In this document: positions 19,519-27,706 of the stretch, piece by piece | Layout of the letters: each line of letters begins with the position of its first letter | Position numbering within the stretch: the first letter of the stretch is position 1 | Origin: Pluralibacter gergoviae ATCC 33028 = NBRC 105706 | GTDB lineage: Bacteria > Pseudomonadota > Gammaproteobacteria > Enterobacterales > Enterobacteriaceae | DNA: 51,090 nucleotides | NCBI RefSeq assembly: GCF_001598855.1 | Contig: NZ_BCZS01000028.1 | Span: 1-51,090 of the forward strand | Reading direction: 5' to 3' | The notes under the pieces: model-generated | Seen by the model: the letters and a program-made list of their open reading frames with translations, nothing else | Databases searched by the model: none | Told to the model about the DNA's origin: nothing | Program-made: the position numbers and the translations under genes

Positions 19519-20511
19519 ATGCTGGTGCGCATTCTGATTGCGGCAACGCTCATGTTTTCTTCTTTCGCCCACGCGGACGCGGCCTGGGAAAGCTATAAAT
19601 CCCGCTTTCTGCAGCCGGACGGCCGCATTGTCGATACCGGCAACGGCGGCGTCTCCCACACCGAGGGCCAGGGCTTCGCCATGGTGATGGCGGTGGAAAA
19701 TAACGATCGTCAGAGCTTCGATAAACTCTGGCAGTGGACGGACAAGACCCTGCGCAACAAGCAGAACGGCCTGTTCTACTGGCGCTACACGCCCGGCGCG
19801 GCCAATCCCGTTGCCGACCGCAACAACGCCACCGACGGCGATACGATGATTGCCTGGGCGCTGCTGCGCGCCGGGCAGCGCTGGCAGGAACCGGCCTACG
19901 GCAAGGCCTCCGACGCCATCACCCGATCGCTGCTCAAGCATGCGGTTATCACCTTTGCCGGCTATCGCCTGATGCTTCCCGGCGCGCAGGGGTTTAACCT
20001 CGGCGATAAAGTTAATCTCAACCCGTCCTACTTCATCTTTCCGGCCTGGCAGGCCTTCTATCAGCGCTCGCACCTGGTGGCGTGGCGCGACCTCGGCAGC
20101 GATGCGAAAAAGCTGCTCCCCAAAATGGACTGGGGCAGTTCGCACCTGCCCAGCGATTGGGTGACGCTGAGCGCCGACGGCAAGCTGGCGCCCGCCCAGG
20201 GCTGGCCGCCGCGCATGAGCTATGACGCGGTGCGCATCCCGATGTATATCTACTGGCAGGACCCTAAGAGCCCGCTGCTGACGCCCTGGCGCAACTGGTG
20301 GCAGGGCTTTTCCCGCAGTAAAACGCCGGCGTGGGTTAACGTCTACACCAGCGATATGTCGCCCTATTCAATGAATGAAGGCCTGCTGGCGGTTCGCGAC
20401 CTGACGCTGGGCAGCAACGTTGAGAATCCCTACATTACCGCGAAGGATGACTACTACTCGGCGAGCCTGAAAATTCTGGCCTCTCTGGCGCAGAAGATGG
20501 CGCCGCAGTAG
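19519..20511 (+). CDS. bcsZ: Periplasmic endo-1,4-beta-glucanase BcsZ (GH8)
   Basis: Family 8 glycoside hydrolase that cuts cellulose in the periplasm and tunes polymer length and export. It has 330 residues with a signal peptide ending near FAHA (about residue 19). The predicted catalytic acid is Glu49 in SHTEGQGFAM, a conserved substrate-binding region is ATDGD (104-108), and the predicted base is Asp236 in SYDAVRIP. It is quite diverged from E. coli BcsZ (368 residues). It ends the first operon, and no second bcsZ is found in the bcsRQABC operon, so this may be the only cellulase serving both synthases. Confidence 0.9.
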   Translation: MLVRILIAATLMFSSFAHADAAWESYKSRFLQPDGRIVDTGNGGVSHTEGQGFAMVMAVENNDRQSFDKLWQWTDKTLRNKQNGLFYWRYTPGAANPVADRNNATDGDTMIAWALLRAGQRWQEPAYGKASDAITRSLLKHAVITFAGYRLMLPGAQGFNLGDKVNLNPSYFIFPAWQAFYQRSHLVAWRDLGSDAKKLLPKMDWGSSHLPSDWVTLSADGKLAPAQGWPPRMSYDAVRIPMYIYWQDPKSPLLTPWRNWWQGFSRSKTPAWVNVYTSDMSPYSMNEGLLAVRDLTLGSNVENPYITAKDDYYSASLKILASLAQKMAPQ

Positions 20512-20531
20512 GCGCAGGAGAAGCGGCTATC

Positions 20532-20564
20532 ATCCGGAGAGGGTTTCCTCTCCGGATTTTTTTT
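20532..20564 (+). terminator. Rho-independent terminator between bcsZ and bcsG
   Basis: A perfect 11-bp stem ATCCGGAGAGG / CCTCTCCGGAT with a GTTT loop and an 8-T tail, 20 nt after the bcsZ stop. It closes the first cellulose operon just before the convergent bcsG end. Confidence 0.93.
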
Positions 20565-20569
20565 GCCGG

Positions 20570-22216
20570 TTACTGCGGGTAGGGCACCCAGTCGCCGCCG
20601 TTGAGCCGGACATAGGGTTTACCCTGATACTGGAGCACCACCGCGTTGGCGTTCTCGGAGACCGGCGCGGTTTGCGGCAGACCGCCGGTGTAGGCGCTCC
20701 AGTTAACGTTTGGGGCGGTAAACATTTTGCCGTCCACCGCGCGGGCCACCAACTCGGAGATGGCGAGATAGCTGGCGGGAGCGTCTATCTCTATTGCCGG
20801 TCCCTGATGGGGGGCCTGCATCCCGAAGAATTTCACCGCGGCGGGCACATTGGTGATCGACGGGCTGGGGATATCGCGCAGTCCCGAGACCTGCATTTTG
20901 TCTCCGCGCAGCGCAGCGCCGTGCTCGGGGACGATCACCACCATCACCTTACGGCCCGATTTCTGCAGTTCGCTGAAGAAGCTGTCCAGTTCGTCAAACA
21001 GCTTCTGGGCGCGAACCCGGTAGTCGGCGGTTTTGCTCTGGCCGGGGAAGTGGTTACCGTCGTGCAGCGACAGCAGATTAAAGAAGGTGGCCGTCCGCGC
21101 GCCGCTAGCGGCTCCTTCACCCGCCAGCCAGCGGTCGAGCACCGCCTGATTATCGTAGACCGGCGAGTTGTCAAAGGCCTGCAAATCGACCTTCAGCCCC
21201 TTCTGGTCCATCAGCGGCGCCTGCATACCGCCATCGTTGCGCAGCTCCTTGAGGAAGTCGCCGAAGACGCCGTTGTGGTCCAGCATCAGCTGCGATTTGA
21301 AGCCCAGCGCCGCCAGGTTATCGAACAGGTAGCACTGCTTGCCCGCGGGCGCGTAGAGCGCGGTGTGCGACGGCTGGCCGCAGCTGGCGCGCAGCAGGCG
21401 TATCGCCGCCGGGCCGCTGTAGGAGGTGGCGGAATTAAAATGCTTAAACACGATATCAAAGTGCGACCAGAGCGGGTGCTGCATCAGTCCGGCGGCGTCA
21501 ATGTCGTCCCAGGAGAGGGAGCAGATGTTGATCACCAGCAGATCGAAGGGCTGGGCATCCGCGGGCAGCGCCGTGGGAAACGCCGTCTGGCGCTGCGCTT
21601 CGGCGTTATAGAAGCGGGTGAGCCAGGCGCTTATCCCGGATGACGTGGGCGCCCCGGTCTGCGCCGGAATATCGCCGGCAGCCGCCGGTGCGCTGCCCGG
21701 CGCCGTCGTGACGGCTGCTGCGGGCTCGTCGTGCGGCACGAGCGTGATGTTGCCCACCAGCGGGCTGATGTTGAGCCACGCCAGAATGGCCACCACGAAA
21801 ACCGTTACCCGCAGCCACTGGGCGATAAACAGCCAGGCCACCAGCAGGACAAAGAACAGGCCGACCATCTGCCAGTTAATAAAGCGCGAAACCAGGTCCA
21901 GCAGATAATCGGCGCTGAAGCCCGCCAGCTGCGAGCCTTCGCTGAAAATACTCTGCGGGCCCGGCAGCCAGGTATCGTGCCAGAACAGGGCGATGCCGGG
22001 AATGATGGCGATCAGGTTGCGCCAGGCGTGCAGCCGCGGGCCGGGCAGGGGGAATAGCAGAAACGCCAGAAAGATCAGATTCAGCAGCGGATGAAAGTTA
22101 AGGTAGCCCGTCCACAGCAGGGCGAACTTGACCAGAAAGTAGAAATTCCAGCCCGAGAGGCCGCGCCAGTAGTGCCAGAAGGCGGAGCGGGGCGCCGTAT
22201 GTGTTGCGTTGGTCAT
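20570..22216 (-). CDS. bcsG: Cellulose phosphoethanolamine transferase BcsG
   Basis: Inner-membrane enzyme that transfers phosphoethanolamine from phosphatidylethanolamine to glucose residues of the emerging glucan. Length is 548 residues (E. coli 559). About five hydrophobic segments fill residues 20-155. A Pro/Ala-rich linker (160-195) leads to a periplasmic alkaline-phosphatase-like domain. The domain holds the zinc-site cysteine in NICSLSW (Cys232), the nucleophile segment SATSYSGPA (about 262-270) and the metal-binding VPEHGAAL. Its start overlaps the bcsF stop by 4 nt. It marks the adjacent operon as class II, pEtN-cellulose type. Confidence 0.95.
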   Translation of the reverse strand: MTNATHTAPRSAFWHYWRGLSGWNFYFLVKFALLWTGYLNFHPLLNLIFLAFLLFPLPGPRLHAWRNLIAIIPGIALFWHDTWLPGPQSIFSEGSQLAGFSADYLLDLVSRFINWQMVGLFFVLLVAWLFIAQWLRVTVFVVAILAWLNISPLVGNITLVPHDEPAAAVTTAPGSAPAAAGDIPAQTGAPTSSGISAWLTRFYNAEAQRQTAFPTALPADAQPFDLLVINICSLSWDDIDAAGLMQHPLWSHFDIVFKHFNSATSYSGPAAIRLLRASCGQPSHTALYAPAGKQCYLFDNLAALGFKSQLMLDHNGVFGDFLKELRNDGGMQAPLMDQKGLKVDLQAFDNSPVYDNQAVLDRWLAGEGAASGARTATFFNLLSLHDGNHFPGQSKTADYRVRAQKLFDELDSFFSELQKSGRKVMVVIVPEHGAALRGDKMQVSGLRDIPSPSITNVPAAVKFFGMQAPHQGPAIEIDAPASYLAISELVARAVDGKMFTAPNVNWSAYTGGLPQTAPVSENANAVVLQYQGKPYVRLNGGDWVPYPQ

Positions 22217-22395
22217 TTTTTATTTTTGCCTTGCCGGTGAAGAACGCCTTCAGGTTTGATAAATCGGGGCCGAAAGAAGGTCAGCCGCAGAATAATTTCA
22301 ATACGCCTGGCGTGCTTGCGCAGCAGGTAGCCCAGCGGGATGAAGAGCAGCGCGCAGAGAAGCACCAGCTGGATAATATCGGCGATGGACATCAT
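22213..22395 (-). CDS. bcsF: Small inner-membrane protein BcsF
   Basis: A 60-residue protein with one transmembrane helix (IIQLVLLCALLFIPLGYLL, about 7-25) followed by a basic cytoplasmic tail containing RPRFIKPEG. E. coli BcsF has 63 residues and the same plan; it recruits BcsE to the membrane and to BcsG. It sits between bcsE and bcsG with 4-nt overlaps on both sides, so the three genes are translationally coupled. Confidence 0.92.
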   Translation of the reverse strand: MMSIADIIQLVLLCALLFIPLGYLLRKHARRIEIILRLTFFRPRFIKPEGVLHRQGKNKK

Positions 22396-23973
22396 TTCCC
22401 GGAACTCCCTTCAGCATCGAGCAGACGGCGCGGCTTTGGCGTGCGCCGCCAGCCGCGCCCGTCGTGGGTCGCATTGATGACCGCGCTTTTCTTCACCGTA
22501 GGCGGCAGCGGCGGCGTCCAGTCCTTTGCGGAGTTCGCCTGCATCTCAATAAGTTCGCTGCGAAGCTGACGATCTTCGTACCAGACTTTGCGGTGGGTAA
22601 AGATGTCCCCGATGGGCAGCGGAAAAATGTGGTTAAGGGCGATTTCAATATCGTTGATGCGGCAGAACACCAGAAACAGGATCAGCGTATTGTTGCCGAT
22701 CGTTACGATATCGCCGGTACGGCTCGGACGGCACAGCGTCAGGGCCTGCTCGGCGCGCAGGCCGGGCACCGGCCGCAGGGCAACCATTACCCCCCCGGGT
22801 GTCTGGCGCCAGCAGCGGGTGATCCAGCACGCTCAGCACGCCGTCGCAAAAGTCATCCCATTTCTGAAAGCCGCGCAGCGCCAGGGGATGCGTCATCTCC
22901 AGCAGCGGGCGCAGATCGTCCGGGACGTGGCGCTGGAACAGCTGCCGCTGTACGCTCTCAATCAGCGTTAGCCCCCGCGAGAGGGGCGCATTCCACGGAA
23001 TGATCAGATTGGCGCCGCAGCCGAGCAGCAGCCGCTCGTCCGGCGTACGCAGGCAGGCGATGACCTCGCGCACTACGATTTTCAGGGCGTTGCCGCGCTG
23101 GCGGCGCAGGGTGTGAATCTCGCGGGCCAGCGGCTCTATCTGGGCAATGGTTTCCACCGAGAAGAGCAGCGTTGCCGCCTGGGCGCTGCGGGCGGCATTG
23201 AACAGTTCACTATTGGAATCAAAAACCGACCAGTACTCAGAGAGCAGCGGCGCCCCTTCCAGCGCAATCGCCGTACAGAGCACCTGCTGTTCGTCGCTTC
23301 TGGGCTGGACGTCGGCGATTTCATTCTCTGAAATTAACCAGCGATCGTCCATATTGATAATCGTGAGCTGCTGGTGGGCGCTGACGCCCTGCTCATTACG
23401 CCAGAAGGTAATATCGAAGAGATGGTTATCGCCCTGATAATGCAGGCGGGCAAGCCCGGACAGAGACTGATGCTGATTGAATAGCGCGGATTGTCGGGTA
23501 TCGGTACCGGTGCCGTAATTTAAAATTAATAGCGAACACTGATAGTCGCTGGCCCAGCGCTGGTTTTTGTTTAACCAGTGTTTTAATCGCGTTAATGGAA
23601 TATTTTCCCAAATGCTATCGGCGATTAATATGATAAATAAGTAATTAGTCGGATTGAGTGAGCAAAGAAGATCGCGGCGTAAAAAGTATAGACTATCTTG
23701 TTCATTGGGCATTGAAAATAAATCTATTTTTTGCGGACCTTGATCTTGATCTATTTTTACGATGTGATGCGGATTTTCGCTCATCGTAATTACCGCGACG
23801 CGGGCGTGCTCTTCCTGCATGGCAACCGTTTGATTTAACAGGCGTACTGCGTCCTGACGCCGCTCAACGTTAACCCACCACACGCCGCCAGCCGGCATAT
23901 GGCTTACCTCACTCCATAACGATTGGATCCCGAAAGAAAATACTGGAGTCACCTTACCCTCTATCCACAACAT
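22392..23973 (-). pseudogene. bcsE: Cellulose biosynthesis protein BcsE, split by a +1 frameshift
   Basis: BcsE is a cytoplasmic cyclic-di-GMP-binding regulator that boosts cellulose synthesis in class II systems. The first reading frame starts at 23973 (MLWIEGKVTPVFSFG) and matches E. coli BcsE for about 392 residues. It then shifts at a G7 tract (22790-22796 on this strand), runs about 50 unrelated residues and stops at 22645. The rest of BcsE, starting VALRPVPG and including the RTGD motif of the GIL domain that binds cyclic di-GMP, continues in another frame to 22392. Deleting one G restores an uninterrupted 526-residue protein (E. coli 523). This is a real mutation, a switchable tract, or a sequencing error. 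Confidence 0.88.
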
Positions 23974-24157
23974 TGTCTGCTGCTAAGTCTACTCGTAAAA
24001 ACTGTCATTGGGGACTAATATTGTAATTAAACTACGGCAGTCATAGAATACTCGCCAATTTCACAGACGTCTCACCTGGCTATGAGGTTTTATTGCACTT
24101 GTCTGTGTTAATGGGATTTTTTCTTATTTGCGTAATACCCTCTAAGGACTGACAACC
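23974..24157. promoter_or_regulatory. Divergent promoter region between bcsE and bcsR
   Basis: A 184-nt AT-rich spacer between the divergent bcsEFG and bcsRQABC operons; it must hold promoters for both. A ribosome-binding AAGGA lies about 9 nt before the bcsR ATG. I cannot assign a -35/-10 pair with confidence. Confidence 0.6.
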
Positions 24158-24346
24158 ATGTCTGAGGAAAAAACTCGGGAACTCCCGAATGACTATTCTA
24201 TGCAAAATGACTTTTTAGTATTAAGTCAGATCTTTTCGCTGGCCGAAATAAATTACAATGATATATCTCAGAGTGAGCATCTTGCCGCTGCGCTTCAGCG
24301 CTGGCCGCTATTATCAGAGTTTGCTAGCCGAAATAAGGATATCTGA
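24158..24346 (+). CDS. bcsR: Cellulose biosynthesis regulatory protein BcsR
   Basis: A 62-residue protein, the same length as E. coli BcsR (YhjR). The conserved C-terminal half is clear: DISQSEHLAAALQRWPLLSEFA at about 35-56, with small differences from E. coli. In E. coli BcsR forms a heterotetramer with BcsQ that docks on the BcsA N-terminus and is needed for stability of the synthase. Its stop codon is directly followed by the bcsQ ATG with no gap. Confidence 0.92.
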   Translation: MSEEKTRELPNDYSMQNDFLVLSQIFSLAEINYNDISQSEHLAAALQRWPLLSEFASRNKDI

Positions 24347-25087
24347 ATGCCCGTGCTGGTATTACAAGGCGTGCGGGGAGGCGTCGGCACCAGCTCCCTG
24401 ACCGCCGCGCTGGGCTGGGCGCTGCAGGTACTGGGCGAGTCCGCCATCGTTGTGGATGCCTGTCCCAATAATATGCTGCGCTTTTTTTTCAATGATGACA
24501 TTCATCGCGATGCGGGCTGGGCGCGCGCGCTCATCGACGGCACGCCGTGGCAGGATGCCGGAATGAGCTACACTTCGCGCCTCGATTTCCTGTCATTTGG
24601 CAAACTTTCTGCCGCCGAATCTCTCAATTTACCCGCCCTGTCGTCAGCCGTGGAGCCGTTTCCGGCGCTTATTGATGCCCTGCATCAGCGGGGCGGCTAT
24701 CGCTGGGTTGTGGTCGATCTTCCCTCTGAACCCGTGCCCGCTCTTCTGCCGCTGGCCAATGCCTGCGACTACCATCTCACCGTGGTGACGCCTGATGCCA
24801 ACACGCACATTCGCCTTCACCAGCAGGTGTTGCCGGAAAAGAGCCATCTGCTGGTCAATATGTTGAACACCGGCAGCCAGCTGCAGGAAGACCTTTACCA
24901 GCTGTGGACGCAAACGCAGGCGCGCCTGCTGCCGACGATTGTTCATCGCGATGAGGCGGTGGCCGAGTGCCTGGCCGCCAAGCAGCCGCTGGGCGAATAC
25001 CGGTTCGATGCGCTGGCGGCGGAAGAGATCCTGACCCTGGCAAACTGGTGCCTGGCACAGGCGGGCGGCGCGGAGAAATCATCGTGA
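24347..25087 (+). CDS. bcsQ: MinD-like cellulose biosynthesis protein BcsQ (operon 2)
   Basis: SIMIBI-family protein of 246 residues (E. coli 250) that with BcsR forms the cytosolic vestibule of the class II synthase. The P-loop reads GVRGGVGTSS (8-17), with Arg10 and Thr15 where MinD/ParA proteins have lysines. E. coli BcsQ has nearly the same sequence (GVRGGVGTTT), so this is family-typical rather than damage. The C-terminal part HRDEAVAECLAAKQPLGEYR is nearly identical to E. coli. The stop overlaps the bcsA GTG start by 4 nt (GTGA). Confidence 0.93.
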   Translation: MPVLVLQGVRGGVGTSSLTAALGWALQVLGESAIVVDACPNNMLRFFFNDDIHRDAGWARALIDGTPWQDAGMSYTSRLDFLSFGKLSAAESLNLPALSSAVEPFPALIDALHQRGGYRWVVVDLPSEPVPALLPLANACDYHLTVVTPDANTHIRLHQQVLPEKSHLLVNMLNTGSQLQEDLYQLWTQTQARLLPTIVHRDEAVAECLAAKQPLGEYRFDALAAEEILTLANWCLAQAGGAEKSS

Positions 25088-27699
25088 CCCGCCTGACCGC
25101 CCTGTTGCTACCTGCGGAGGTTGCGCAGAGCCTGCGCCTGCGCTACGACGCCGGGCGACAGCGCCGCGCTTCGTGGTTTTCTGCGCTCTGCGGCTGCCTG
25201 TGGGTGCTGCTGGCCTGGCTCTTTTTGCCGCTCGAGCGCGGCCCGTGGCAGCGGGTCCGCAGCCACCATCGCGCGCTCTACCCGCATATCGATCCCCGCC
25301 GGCCGCGGCCGCTCGATCCCCTGCGCTACCTTATTCAGAGCCTCTGGCTGATAGCGGTACGCCAGACGCAAAACGGCTGGCTGATAAGCCCCCGGGCCGT
25401 GAAGCGGGTGGGGGAGATAATGGCGCGCTATCACGGCTGGCTGGATCTGCTGCCCGGGCGCGTCAGCGGTAAAATCGCCCAGCGGGAAGGACGTTCGCTG
25501 GAGGACGTGAGCCCCGGCCTGCGGCGGGTACTCCTCGGTATCGTGGTGGGCGGTTCGCTGCTGCTGGCCCTGCTCTGCGTCACCCAGCCGTTCAACCCGC
25601 TGTCGCAGTTTATTTTCCTGCTGCTGCTGTGGGGCGTTGCCCTGCTGGTGCGGCGCATCCCCGGTCGTTTTTCGATCCTGATGCTCATCGTGCTCTCGCT
25701 GACCGTCTCCTGCCGCTACATCTGGTGGCGCTACACCGCGACGCTGAACTGGGACGATCCGGTCAGCCTGACCTGCGGCCTGATCCTGCTGGTCGCCGAG
25801 ACCTACGCGTGGGTCGTGCTGGTGTTTGGCTACTTCCAGGTGGTGTGGCCCCTTAACCGCAAGCCCGCGCCGCTGCCGGAGTCGACAGAAGAGTGGCCCT
25901 CGGTGGATATCTTCATTCCCACCTATAACGAAGAGCTGTCGGTGGTTAAAAATACCGTCTACGCTTCGCTCGGCCTCGACTGGCCGAAAGAGAAGCTCAC
26001 CATCTGGATCCTCGACGACGGCGGGCGGGCGGCCTTCCGCGAATTTGCCCGGGAGGTGGGCGTGGAGTATATCGCCCGCGCGACCCATGAACATGCAAAA
26101 GCGGGCAACATCAACAATGCCCTGAGCCGGGCGAAGGCCGATTACGTAGCGATTTTCGACTGCGACCACGTGCCCACCCGCTCCTTCCTGCAGATGACCA
26201 TGGGCTGGTTTCTGAAGGACCGTAAGCTGGGGGTAATGCAGACGCCGCACCACTTCTTCTCGCCGGATCCCTTTGAGCGCAACCTGGGCCGCTTTCGCAA
26301 AACGCCCAACGAAGGCACGCTGTTTTACGGCCTGGTGCAGGATGGGAACGATATGTGGAACGCCACCTTCTTCTGCGGCTCCTGCGCGATTATCCGCCGC
26401 ATCGCACTCGATGAGATTGGCGGCATCGCGGTAGAAACCGTCACCGAAGATGCCCACACCTCTCTGCGCCTGCACCGCAAGGGCTATACCTCGGCCTATA
26501 TCCGTATTCCGCAGGCTGCGGGGCTGGCGACGGAGAGCCTCTCTGCGCACATCGGCCAGCGCATACGCTGGGCGCGGGGGATGGTGCAGATTTTTCGCAT
26601 GGACAACCCGCTGCTCGGCAAGGGGCTGACCATGGCCCAGCGCATCTGCTACGCCAACGCCATGCTGCACTTTCTCTCCGGCATTCCGCGGCTGGTGTTT
26701 CTCACCGCGCCGCTGGCGTTTCTGCTGCTGCACGCCTACATCATCTACGCCCCGGCACTGATGATTGCCCTGTTCGTCATCCCGCACATGCTTCACGGCA
26801 GTATTACCACGTCGCGCATTCAGGGCCGCTACCGCTACTCTTTCTGGAGCGAAATCTATGAGACGGTGCTGGCCTGGTATATCGCCCCGCCGACCGTGAT
26901 GGCGCTGATCAACCCAAAAATCGGCAAATTCAACGTCACGGCAAAGGGCGGGCTGGTTAAAGAGGAGTACGTGGACTGGGTGATCTCCCGCCCCTATCTG
27001 GGGCTGGTGCTGCTGAATCTGCTCGGCGTTGCCTTCGGCATCTGGCGCTGCTTTTACGGTCCGGAGAATGAAATCCCCACCGTCTGGATAAGCCTGCTGT
27101 GGGTGATGTACAACCTGATTGTGCTCGGCGGCGCTGTCGCCGTTTCGGTCGAGAGCAAGCAGATCCGCCGCTCCCATCGGGTCGAGATCAACCTGCCTGC
27201 GGCCATTGCCCGCCAGGACGGCCACCTCTTCTCCTGCACGCTGCACGATTTTTCCGACGGCGGCGTCGGCCTGCACATCAACGGCGACAGCCTGGTGGTG
27301 GAGGGCCAGCAGGTGAAGCTGCTGCTCAGACGCGGGCAGCAGGAATTTATGTTCCCGGCGAAGGTGGTCCGGGTGATGGGGCGCGAGCTGGGGCTGAACC
27401 TGCTGCCGATGACCACCCGCCAGCACATCGACTTCGTGCAGTGCACCTTCGCCAGGGCCGATACCTGGGCGCGCTGGCAGAACAGTTTTCCTGAAGATAA
27501 GCCGGTTGAGAGCATGTTTGACGTGCTGAGGCTTGGCTTCCACGGCTACCGCCACCTGGCAGAATTCACGCCGCCGGCGGTGAAATATCTTTTCCGTTTC
27601 CTCCTTGCCACGACCGCCTGGTTCGTGTCGTTTGTGCCGCGCCCTCCCGAGCGGCGCGCCGCGACGCCAGCGCCGGCTCAGGCACTCGCACAACAATGA
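25084..27699 (+). CDS. bcsA: Cellulose synthase catalytic subunit BcsA (operon 2)
   Basis: UDP-glucose-using GT2 cellulose synthase of 871 residues (E. coli 872), very similar to E. coli BcsA. The GTG start, inside a GTGA overlap with bcsQ, is chosen because it reproduces the E. coli N-terminus and length. An N-terminal extension (1-145) carries the BcsRQ contact region. Motifs are DDG 311-313, DCD 359-361, TED 454-456 and QRIRW 492-496. The gating loop FNVTAKG is at 616-622. The PilZ domain has RRSHR (695-699) and DFSDGG (722-727), so activation by cyclic di-GMP is expected. Confidence 0.96.
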   Translation: MTRLTALLLPAEVAQSLRLRYDAGRQRRASWFSALCGCLWVLLAWLFLPLERGPWQRVRSHHRALYPHIDPRRPRPLDPLRYLIQSLWLIAVRQTQNGWLISPRAVKRVGEIMARYHGWLDLLPGRVSGKIAQREGRSLEDVSPGLRRVLLGIVVGGSLLLALLCVTQPFNPLSQFIFLLLLWGVALLVRRIPGRFSILMLIVLSLTVSCRYIWWRYTATLNWDDPVSLTCGLILLVAETYAWVVLVFGYFQVVWPLNRKPAPLPESTEEWPSVDIFIPTYNEELSVVKNTVYASLGLDWPKEKLTIWILDDGGRAAFREFAREVGVEYIARATHEHAKAGNINNALSRAKADYVAIFDCDHVPTRSFLQMTMGWFLKDRKLGVMQTPHHFFSPDPFERNLGRFRKTPNEGTLFYGLVQDGNDMWNATFFCGSCAIIRRIALDEIGGIAVETVTEDAHTSLRLHRKGYTSAYIRIPQAAGLATESLSAHIGQRIRWARGMVQIFRMDNPLLGKGLTMAQRICYANAMLHFLSGIPRLVFLTAPLAFLLLHAYIIYAPALMIALFVIPHMLHGSITTSRIQGRYRYSFWSEIYETVLAWYIAPPTVMALINPKIGKFNVTAKGGLVKEEYVDWVISRPYLGLVLLNLLGVAFGIWRCFYGPENEIPTVWISLLWVMYNLIVLGGAVAVSVESKQIRRSHRVEINLPAAIARQDGHLFSCTLHDFSDGGVGLHINGDSLVVEGQQVKLLLRRGQQEFMFPAKVVRVMGRELGLNLLPMTTRQHIDFVQCTFARADTWARWQNSFPEDKPVESMFDVLRLGFHGYRHLAEFTPPAVKYLFRFLLATTAWFVSFVPRPPERRAATPAPAQALAQQ

Positions 27700-27706
27700 T
27701 GACAAG

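Noticed and set aside
20672-21643. A 323-codon plus-strand reading frame opposite bcsG
   Set aside because: Antisense shadow of a well-conserved gene.
24368-24397. Degenerate P-loop in BcsQ of operon 2 as a sign of a pseudogene
   Set aside because: E. coli BcsQ has almost the same motif, and the frame, length and coupling are intact.
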